Positions 55,561 through 64,000 of a DNA stretch of 64,000 nucleotides are shown here, piece after piece. How positions within the stretch are numbered: position 1 is the stretch's first letter; each line of letters starts with the position of its first letter. The notes below the pieces were generated by a model. The model had not been told where the DNA came from, ran no database searches, and saw nothing but the letters and a program-made list of their open reading frames with translations. Source of the stretch: Adiantum capillus-veneris (lineage: Eukaryota > Streptophyta > Polypodiopsida > Polypodiales > Pteridaceae); the NCBI GenBank assembly GCA_014529385.2, contig CM043944.1, positions 88,378,884 through 88,442,883 on the forward strand, in the 5' to 3' direction. The translations under genes and the position numbers were made by a program.

Positions 55561-56280
55561 TGGTCATAGAGTTTTTGTTTTCAAAAGATTTGATGCTTGC
55601 AATGCGCACAAGGATACAACATCCTATCGTCCATACTTTATCTAGCTACCAATGATGCAACAAATAAATAAATCACTCTTGTTATAAGTACACACCACTA
55701 ACTACATGACAATACATGGCAACCTCACATCCTCTAGCCATGCTCCATCTCCACACACCTCTGGGTTTTTGAAGTACACAAGTCATTTTTGAAGACTTTT
55801 GCATTTTTGAAGTCTGCTTGCGATTTTTCTATTATTTGTCGCTATCTCTAAAAACCTCACATTCTCTAGCCATGCCCGATCTCTGCACACCTCGTTCTAG
55901 AGGTGCATGGAGATCAGGACCACAAGGTAATAATCTTCTCTTTATTGGTCAATGACTATATATCGGGATTTTTAAAGTTTGTGTGCTATTGAAGTCTTAT
56001 TGCGTTATTTTACTTTGTTTGTCGAAGTTTGTTTGAGTTTTTGAAGTACACAGGTTACTTCTTAATACTGTTGCGTTTCTGTAGTCCGTTTGTGATTTTT
56101 CTACCATTTTTTCTGCTAGCTCTAACAACCTCACATTCTCTAGCCATGCGCGATCTCCGCACACCTTGTAGCGGATCGCCGCAATGGATGTTTGCAACAT
56201 AGCTCTTTTGTACTAACATAATGTCAATATGAAAGGAAGCGACTCGGGATGGGGCACGGAGACTTAATGAGAGTGTCAAT
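55561..56280. other. 5' region of the old CACTA element, with repeats
   Basis: The motif ACCTCACATTCTCTAGCCATG, then CGATCTC.GCACACCT, occurs three times (about 55715, 55853 and 56128). The copy at 55850-55960 is the reverse complement of 23510-23610 in the intact CACTA element, where it also lies just upstream of the transposase. This links the two CACTA elements as relatives. No terminal repeat was found for the old element. Confidence 0.6.
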
Positions 56281-57030
56281 CCCACCAAAGTGAACTAAGA
56301 GAAAACTCAATCTACGATAAAAGCAAATCAATCACTTCCTAGTCAGATAATTAGTATGCATCCAATCTCACCGCTCTAGGTCATCACACCATTTCAACAT
56401 CCAAACGGATTCGGAATGCAACGAAACTTAAGGAGAGGTATCACAACACCTAAGGGCTCAATCCTACCAAGTTTTGCCACCATCTAGGAAGGTACATAAA
56501 TCACGATCCATCACAATAAATGTGCAAAAAATTGAGACAGAAATACTCGAAAAGGTCCTCCTTAAGCATAGAAACACTTATCCATGGTCAAAACATAAAA
56601 AAACAACCATTTTAACCTTCAAATCAATGCATTTAGCTAAAAAACAAAGCCTTTTGATCCACAACAGAATTGAAAATGATTACACTTAGATTGTAGGGCA
56701 AGACACAAGGAACACAATGTGCTATTCGGAAATGAATTATGATTACCAGTCCAAGAGAAAAGAGGATTACAATTTGTAGCAGTAAGAGGCTCCCACAGTG
56801 AAAGTTTTCAAATCTTCTTTAGCAAACTAAGGGTTTTGACTTAAAAGTTAAGGGAGATTTCCCACGGCCATCCGGCCTCTTACAAGGGTGTAGACTCAGA
56901 GAGGTAGAGAAAGTATTGTCTAATTACATCACAATTACAACTCATCATAGGCTGAATTACATGGCTTTCTTTAAAAAATTGAGTGAGTGTTTATAGGATT
57001 TGGTGTGCATACGCCTATATCCACCAAACA
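56281..57030 (-). repeat. Probable 3' LTR of retroelement E
   Basis: The right boundary is well supported: CCACCAAACA ends at 57030 and is followed by TTCCCCCCTTCCT, a polypurine tract on the minus strand. The left boundary and the partner LTR were not found, so the extent is an estimate. Confidence 0.5.
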
Positions 57031-57043
57031 TTCCCCCCTTCCT
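57031..57043 (-). promoter_or_regulatory. Polypurine tract of retroelement E
   Basis: AGGAAGGGGGGAA on the minus strand, directly before a TG-starting LTR. This primes plus-strand synthesis in LTR retroelements. Confidence 0.65.
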
Positions 57044-57059
57044 ATTCATTGCACATCTT

Positions 57060-60000
57060 CATGCAAGCCGTCTCTGAGCGAGTCTATTGCCTTCTCTCGA
57101 GCGTTGCAGTGAGGTTTTTGAACTTCTGAGCTCTTGCTTTGATCTCTACTTTGGTGGCCAGTTCTCGGAATGGATTGTTGCTGAGGGTATTTTGATAGGC
57201 AATGTGTCGGGCTGGCATATCTTTTGTCATGGGATTGAATATGGAAGAGTCCACTTCAAAGAAGCCTGTCATGAATGCCTCTTCGAAGGTCTGCATGTAA
57301 TGAGAGGACATAAACATGACTCTTGCATATAATTCCATGATGACATTCCTGCTTGGGATTTTGGTCTCCATATTCCAGCAACTACCTCGCGTGCCTTCGA
57401 CAAATATTTGCCATGGATGCTTAGCTGCTTCTATATCCTTGAAATTTGTAATGCAAGGGATGACCATCCTGGCAATCTTTACAAGCATTTGACAGGTGAG
57501 ATTCGGGATCTTCTTCATCATGTTGATTACCCCTTTTAGAGTTTGAACCATGTACTGTTTGGATGGTGGGTTGTTGAGGCTTTGTGATTACCAGGTAGTT
57601 TAGCACTACGGGTATTTTGATTTGCCAAATGTAAAAGCTACCCAGGATCGCCTTCTATTGATGGGACAATAAGTGGGGTTGATCCTGAGATGCTGGGGAT
57701 CGTTCCTGTAATAGGTTTCATCTGTCAAACCATTTCTTTCACCAGAGGGGTTGATTATCAATGATTGTCTGAATCTAAAGTGCCGTGACATGAACCTCCC
57801 TGTAGTCTCGGGGAGCATTTTTTGTTCGGGGAGCATTTTTTGTTGCCATAATTTAACCTCTTTCCGCATCAGTGGCCAAGCGATCATTTCATGCCCGAGA
57901 TTCTTTACTACCTCATCTGGAGTAATCATGAGGAGGGCAGCCAATTCCAGCACCTTCAGTTCATACTACATATAAGCTTTGTGCGAGGGCTCCTTTACTT
58001 CTGAGATCCAGTGCTGAATTTTGTCCTTGGCTGACTCCAAAGTGGATGTCGTGGCTAGATTTGCTGATTCCTGCGTTCCTTTTCCCGTGCTCGTAGTGGG
58101 CACCTCCGCTCAATGGGCCTCAGACGTGGAAGGTTCAAATCCTCCTCCTTACTCAAATTCCACTGGGGCCTACTAATACTTTGTCTGATGTGCTCTCAGA
58201 GTCGCTAAGTCCCCTCTTGCCTCAGCCAACTGCTTTTTTAAATCTTTGATTTCCTCGTCCTTGGCTTATTGTATGGCCCTATGTCCTGCTATCATGATCT
58301 GTCTGTCATATTTTTCTTGAGTCAGGGCTTCTTTGAAATCTTTCATTTGTTGCTTTAAGAAGGCAGATCCTGCAGTTGTCGTTGAGGAGGAGGGGGTTCT
58401 TGTATGGCCAGAAGCTGAGTTAGAGATCTACTAACCACAACATACGAGCTTTGCAGCTTCTCACTTGTTCTCTTTCTTTGGTGAGCTCCTCCTCGAGATG
58501 TTGCTGCTGAACTTGCAGTGTGGAGTTTGCCTCGTTAAACTCTTGTACCTCCTTGTAATAGTAGGCTGCATTTTCTTTTCATCTTTGCAACTCTGATTGT
58601 GCCTGGAGTTGTGCCTTCTCTAGTGTCTCTATTTTTTGCTTTAGCTGCAAGGACTTTGGTGCCATCTTAGATGCTTCTTTCTGGGTGAAAGCATGTTAAC
58701 TTGTCGCTCTTTTTGTGCTAGTTAGCAGTTTCAAGTTAGCACATCTTCAAAAAGTTGGGCGTCCGGTAAATTTTTTACAAATAATAGCAAAAAAATTCGG
58801 AGGTTGTACATTTGGATTCCTTGTTTCAAGTGCTTTCTACTGATATATCATATGTCATAGATCTTGGAGATGTAGCTCAAGTTATTGTACTAGTTAGCAT
58901 ATGCCAAATTTGTGCTAGTTAGCATTGTCCGGGACATGAAAAAGCATGACAGGTTAACATGCTTTCACCCTTCTTTGTATCTTCTAACTCCAACTCTCGT
59001 AGATTGTAAAGAGCCCTTTGCATTGAAACTATAGCTTAATCTGATCTAAGTGAGAGTCAATGTCAAAGTACTTGACTATCTCCACGCCCTTCTCCATTGT
59101 CGCTTGTGATCGAGGCGATCGTGGCCTCTGTTGGCTTTTTTGGCCCCGATCCGATTGTTCAGCCTCATCAGTTTTCTTTCCTCTTCGACTCTAATTTTGT
59201 AGACTAGTGGAGGTTGTATTGGGCTTTGTTTCTTCATCTGCTTTTAGTTTTGTCTGCTTTTCCTCCGCTCCTTGCTCTGGCAAGCCTTCAATTTTATCTT
59301 CCCCTTTTTTCGTAGTCTATGGAGGTGTCACAGTGTCCTTGGGAGAACCAAAGTCTTGACCTTGCTGGTCTTGTGTGTCTTGTTGTTCCTCCCCTTGCAA
59401 GTTAATTTTCTCTTTCTTGCTTTGGTTAGTCTCGTCAGATGATTCGAGATCATCGACGCATGGCTTCTTGGATTCTTCTTTTTCTCTTTACCCCATCTTT
59501 CACTTGAGTTCATTATGAATTCTCTGTTGCATGGTACTGGAAATCTCCCGTTTTTCTTCAGCTTCCTACCTCTTTTGCTGCTAGATCCTTTCTAAAGCAG
59601 CTGTTTGCCTGCGTAGAAGTGGGATGTTTTTTGCATCTTCCTCCTCTTTCTGATCATCTGCTTCTGTTCCTTGGGGTTTGTTTCTCATCATGTTTTTGTT
59701 GGCGGAGCCATTCCCTCAATGCTTGAGCTTCCTCCATTGTCCTCCTAGCATGAGTAATGGGAATGGCCTCTGCCACGTGTACATCTTTCTTTCTCAATTG
59801 GGTATATCCAAGTCTGTATTGGCTGTCTTGCTCCTCCTTTGAGGACTGATACTCCGAAGGATTGCCTCTTGGTTGGGACCCCGCTTCTTGGCTGCTCCGA
59901 GCATCTGACTCTGTCTTTTCGTTGTCTGAATCTTTTAAAGGTGCACTTTGCCTACTCTGCTTAACTTCTGGTTTTGGCCTGTTCGAGGGTCCCACCATAG

Positions 60001-60760
60001 GTTTTACTGCTCTTTTAGATATATGGATCAGATCTATCTGCGCTTCGGCTGGTGGTAGATCATCGATCATCCCCAGTGCTTGATAGACAATACACGTCAA
60101 CATGGGTGAGTAGTTCATGTAGGCTTTGCTTCTTTGGCTCCCCTTCAGGTTTGCTTCGACAATATTGTCAAGAGATAATTGCCAAAATCGCAACTGACCA
60201 CCCTCTCTTCAGCCAAGCCCGTTTCCATTACCACGGCCATGTGCAACAAAGGTTCTCTATATTTGGGCGGCTTCTGCACTTTGAAGTCTTGCGATATAAG
60301 GCGCATTGGCAGTTCAGTTTTTGAGTATATCAAGTCTTGGTACGTCAGCTTGTGGCCTTGTTGCTTCAAGAAGGCTTTATCATTATCTATTGCCTTTGTC
60401 TTTTGCAGGAGATTGTGCATCCCTTGCAGCAGGTGGAGGGCTTCATTGATAATTTCTGCTGTGATCTTTACCTTGATGACTGCCCCATCTTTGTCGATCA
60501 GAGTTTTTTGCCCATTGTATTGAATTAAACTTATGAGCTCATGAGCTCGTTTGAAGTCCTTTCCCCAAGGAGGCAATCGTAAGAATCTATCTAACTATAG
60601 GCACCTGCCCCCTGCTTGTACTTCTGGATATTTGATGCAATGTCCACATTTTCCGTGGAAAGATTTTGGCCTTTACTATTTCTCAGTTTGCTTCCTGAAA
60701 CCTTCTAATGAAGATGTTAGCCGGAATGGCTTCAAGTACCTGTTCAGTGATGTGAGCTTT
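57060..60760 (-). pseudogene. Retroelement E: large coding region analogous to that of element B
   Basis: About 3.7 kb of decayed coding DNA ending next to the polypurine tract. Its N-terminal part (60760-60145) contains LPPWGKDFKRAHELISLI, then GAVIKVKITAEIINEALHLL, the same short strand plus vt.e.I.eal.l pattern seen in element B. Then come KAYMNYSPMLTCIVYQALGM (60193 leftwards), a charged Ser/Glu/Gln-rich linker, a long helical, probably coiled-coil part around 58.7-58.2 kb, and a C-terminal part (57953-57084: RPLM-type text, LIINPSGERNGLTDETYYRN, MVQTLKGVINMMKKIPNLTC). Frames change repeatedly. I know of no function. Confidence 0.6.
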
Positions 60761-60829
60761 CTCATTTGAGGAGATATCGGTTATCTCATGGAGGGTGCAG
60801 CATTCCACCCCCTTTGTGCTTTTCTTCAA

Positions 60830-61540
60830 GGAATCCTGTTGTCAATTTTAGCATTAAAAATAGGTTTTAGCCATTGATCATAACTATCGGAAAGTGTAAA
60901 CTTGACCATAAAACGAAAATTGAGCATAACTTTGTCAAAACTACCCCAAATTTGACCAAATTTCACCATTACATCTAGGATTACTATAGGTACAAGGAGG
61001 TAATGTAACAGATGAATTTTGGCAAAAAGGAACATGGATCGCAATCCATGTTGGGAATAATTTTGAAGTTCTAACTTGGGAAAGTTGTTCTTGGGCATAT
61101 GGGGATGTTACTGAGCAATTTTCTCTGGATTTAGGATTGGAGGTACATGGATCGCGATCTATGTTGGGCAACATTTTGGAAATCTGATGATACCATCTCG
61201 TAGGGTTCATCTAGATGATGCCTTGGTCCAAAAGTTTTGGGATTTGGATCAATGCTTTGACACTTGGACTAAATTTTGAAAATCTGTTGCAAAATTAGAG
61301 ATTTTTGGCATTTGAAGTGGATTTGGGATTCAAATGGCTTGAAATTTCATGGCTTGGCTTTCTTGAACATATTGGGTCAAATGGCCTAGTTTTTGCTTTG
61401 ATTGGGCAAAAAGGTACATGGATTGCGATCCATGTTGGGAAGAATTTTGATACAATTCTTTTGCACATATGTTCCTATAGGTTTTCCTAGTACACTGGTG
61501 AAATATTTTCAAGTTTGGACAAGTTTTTCCTTAGTTTACC
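60830..61540. repeat. Region with dispersed palindromic 20-mers
   Basis: Three imperfect copies of ACATGGATCGCGATCCATGT lie at 61032, 61145 and 61416, each followed by TGGGaa.aATTTTG and two preceded by GGGCAAAAAGG-like sequence. The consensus is a perfect palindrome. No gene is recognised; frames here are short. Confidence 0.75.
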
Positions 61541-61547
61541 CCATTTC

Positions 61548-63345
61548 CTAGTTTATGGTCATGTTTTTTCCGTTTTGACCATATCTGTTTCTTGCACCCA
61601 TTTTTGAACACAGGTTTTGCATGAGGTCTATCCTTGTCTTGATTCTCGATGATGTAGGTTTATAAGGTTCCCACACACCCATATGTCTAGCCCATAGACT
61701 CTCATGAAACTCTTGCATGAGTTTCTTATTTACATATAACCCTTTGTGGTGTAACACCCTTTTGTTTAGGATGCTTCCACAAGTAACCGTCCCTCAAAAA
61801 GTACCCATATGCTTTCTTGTGTATCCTCTGAACAAGTTGAATTCTTGTTTAGACCAATCATGCTATTTTGTGAGAGTACTCAAGTAGCTTCCAATAACAA
61901 TCCAATCACCTTCATAAAGCTCTTTTAAGAACAATTCAAGTGGATTAGACATGCAGACATTGTTACCTTTGACATGAGAGATAGAATATAACGTTTTGCC
62001 TACATCATCTCCCTCATCAATCATCTTTGACTCATCTTCATACCTTGCCCTTGATAGCATATATGCCATTGTATTGTCTTTACCTACAATGTGGCTTAAA
62101 CTTGGGATTTAAGGACTTGATGTAGGCAATCCACCGCAACATAGCAATGTCTGGTCTTGAGCAGCTTGTAATAATCCCAAGAAGTGGTAGACAATATGTT
62201 TCTACAATAGGTACTCTTTTGTATTTTTCAAGGCTATAATCATGCCCCATAACTCTCTCTTTATATGTGGATAGTTTCTTTGGCAAGCACTCAGTACCTT
62301 TGCTCCAAATCTCACCACATACTTGTGTCCGTCTTCATCATCTTGCCCTATTTCCCATCCAATTCCTGTAGGACTGGTGTCTACTGTCACAATTACTAGC
62401 CTTTTACACTCATAGTCTACCTTTCTCAAAGTTGGTGCTGATTGGAGAAACTCCTTTAGCTTTTTCATGGCTTTTACATGTGCATTTGTCCATTTCAACT
62501 TTTGCTTCTTTATAAGCATTGATAAAGAGGATGAGCTACATGTGCATAATGTGAAATCCAAACAACATAAAAGACACATGCTCCGAGAAACCTTCTAACC
62601 TGAGTGATGCTAGTGCATGTTTTTTTCATTCTTTGGATGACATCTACCTTTGTTGGAAAAGGTTTCCTACCATATGGTGTGCACATGTGCCCACAATGAG
62701 CACTTCATTAACACCAAACATAGACTTTTTCCCTGAAAAATTAAGATTCACTTTCTCCAACCTAGACAAAATTTTATCACAATCATTTATGTGATTTTCC
62801 ACTAGCCCGTGGAACCCCCTGAGATCCAAAGCTTGATCTTTCTCACTTTCTTCACATCCTTTGATAGATAAATTATCGATGAAAGGCATTGTGATTTGAG
62901 GAATAAAGTCACATAAGACCTAGCTTATTCATCCATTCATCATATGTGCAACTAAATTGGTTGCTCCCTGTGGCAAGGTACACATTCTTACCAAACCTAA
63001 GGGTGTCCTCATGGTTGCCAAGTCTCTGCTTTCAATTGCAAGTTAAAATTTATTATACCCTATGTAGAGGTCCCCTATTGAGTAGATTGCCCTTCTTGCA
63101 AACACCTCTGCAAATTCATCCACAATCAGACATGTACCTACATTTCTAATTGTCACCTTTTTCATTGGTTGCATACCTTCGGTGAAGCGTAGAGCACCAT
63201 TCTTCTTTGAAATGTGAACCACCTACTTGAGTATGGAGCACAAAAAGGCTCCAAAATTCCCATTTTGATCTTTTCATTCAATAGCTCTACTAACTTTGGA
63301 AAATGAGCCTTTGGAACCGGAATAGGTTAAAGATTCCAAGGCACA
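61548..63345 (-). pseudogene. Divergent Ty3-type pol fragment D (RT, RNase H, integrase zinc region)
   Basis: From 63345 leftwards, in several frames: FPKLVELLNEKIKMGILEPF, CAPYSSRWFT, KKVTIRNVGTCLIVDEFAEV, ARRAIYSIGDLYIGYNKF, MRTPLGLVRMCTLPQGATNL, then PFIDNLSIKGCEE (the FIDD catalytic pair with the second Asp changed to Asn). RNase H: VIVTVDTSPTGIGWEIGQDD, NYPHIKRELWGMIIALKN. The integrase zinc region (FHESLWARHMGVW) ends at 61548 and no integrase core follows. The RT motifs are unlike elements A and B; I recall this SAPYS.RWFTV / F.DD..VKG lineage mainly from fungi and some plants. It is cut at 63345 by element F. Confidence 0.75.
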
Positions 63346-63666
63346 TGAGGTAGGTCGCGACCTTAGAGAGAGTGACCTATTGGTGTTATTAGGGTCTCCT
63401 TCAAGTTCTATGGCGTTTCGAGACCGTTTGATGGGTATTTGGCTCTTGGAAGCATTGTAGGAAACCTCTTCTTATGGACTCTTGAAGGCTGTAGCTTAGA
63501 CATTGGGTAGAAACCTCTGTAGGACTTAGTCGAGAGTTGATCGAGTGTAGATTGACACCCTATGCTTGCTTCCACGCGCCTGCGAGTCAAGATTCATCCT
63601 TAGCTGGCAAATCTTGTTAGGTGAGTTCTCGTTGTGCTGACGTCCGTCGCGGCGTATCCGCCAACA
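63346..63666 (+). repeat. 5' LTR of Ty3-type element F
   Basis: It starts about TGAGGTAGGTCGCG, where pol fragment D breaks off, and ends CGTATCCGCCAACA immediately before a primer-binding site. The left boundary is inferred from the break and the TG start; the other LTR lies outside the window. Confidence 0.6.
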
Positions 63667-63667
63667 T

Positions 63668-63685
63668 TGGCACCGCTGCTGGGGA
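63668..63685 (+). promoter_or_regulatory. Primer-binding site of element F
   Basis: TGGCACCGCTGCTGGGGA is close to the TGGCGCCGTTGCCGGGGA primer site (tRNA-Asp type) common in plant Ty3 elements. It sits one base after the LTR. Confidence 0.8.
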
Positions 63686-64000
63686 CGAAAACCCTAGGTA
63701 GGTGACCGAGACTAGTCCTTGAGGATAGGGATTCTCTGCTTGCTAGAGTCTCGTTTTACATTTAGATAGGATCAGAGGGTGGAGAACTCTCTAGGTCTTA
63801 GAGGGAGTCTAGGGAGTGTGTGTCTGGCCTAGATTCTTCGACTTAGGTATTAGTTGAGTCGTGGTGTAGAGAGTAGGAGTTTGAGTGGTAGAAGCGGTGA
63901 AAGGAGAGATTGAGAGTCCGGAGAGGCCAGGAAGCAACCAAAACACCATTGTCACCATCTCACATGATGAGTAGGAGTAGGGTAAGTAGGACATCATGAT
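63686..64000 (+). other. Leader of element F, running off the window
   Basis: Untranslated leader with repeated CTAGAGTC / TCTTAGAGGGAGTCTAGG text and no gag start visible before the window ends. Confidence 0.45.

Noticed and set aside
1-64000. Host-defence or CRISPR-type systems
   Set aside because: The window is eukaryotic. No spaced identical repeats of CRISPR type, no operons and no bacterial genes were seen.

Overview
The window is plant nuclear DNA built almost entirely from transposable elements. This is supported by spliced genes with GT-AG introns, by plant-type transposon families (Helitron, CACTA/En-Spm, Ty1/copia, Ty3/gypsy, LINE-type gag), by a captured plant heavy-metal-associated domain fragment, and by long CT, CA and GA microsatellites. 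I cannot name the species. I see no certain host gene, rRNA, tRNA or CRISPR array.

Layout. 1-4.1 kb: a decayed Helitron Rep/helicase gene (+), followed closely by a multi-exon GIY-YIG endonuclease-like gene (+). 4.6-5.5 kb: unrecognised short ORFs. 5.5-9.1 kb: a composite unit bounded by nested inverted repeats and GC-rich palindromes, holding a LINE-type gag fragment and a Ty1/copia RT-RNase H fragment. 10.5-12.6 kb: a long-terminal-inverted-repeat element with a captured exon-like fragment. 12.6-19.5 kb: gene-poor DNA with a foldback, a MITE, microsatellites and a CCATAA-type tandem repeat.

From about 19.5 to 55.5 kb the window is one nest. An old CACTA transposase gene (-) is split by a Ty3/gypsy element called A here (-, 20916-54896). 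Four younger elements sit inside A: a complete, apparently intact CACTA element (+, 21520-29653) and a 1.3 kb CACTG-ended element, both in its left LTR; a Ty1/copia element C (-, 32768-37884) in its integrase; and a Ty3/gypsy element B (-, 39923-50930) in its reverse transcriptase. Three of these four insertions have matching target-site duplications (GCC, AAAAG, TAGAT). A's own duplication is decayed (AGCTT/ATATT). The right LTR of A still carries the uninterrupted version of the site where the CACTA element landed.

55.5-64 kb: the 5' region of the old CACTA; then a 3' LTR, polypurine tract and long post-integrase-type coding region of another retroelement E (-); a divergent Ty3-type pol fragment D (-); and finally the 5' LTR and primer-binding site of a Ty3-type element F (+) that runs off the window.

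The CACTA element at 21520-29653 encodes both expected proteins with open spliced frames: a TNP2-type transposase of 1100 aa and a TNPA/Transposase_24-type protein of 371 aa. The retroelements are dead copies, and many of their in-frame stops are one C-to-T change from CAG, CAA or CGA. The most unusual items are the GIY-YIG nuclease gene beside the Helitron helicase, the large unassigned reading frame continuous with integrase in Ty3 element B (with an analogue in E), and the composite inverted-repeat unit at 5.5-9.1 kb.
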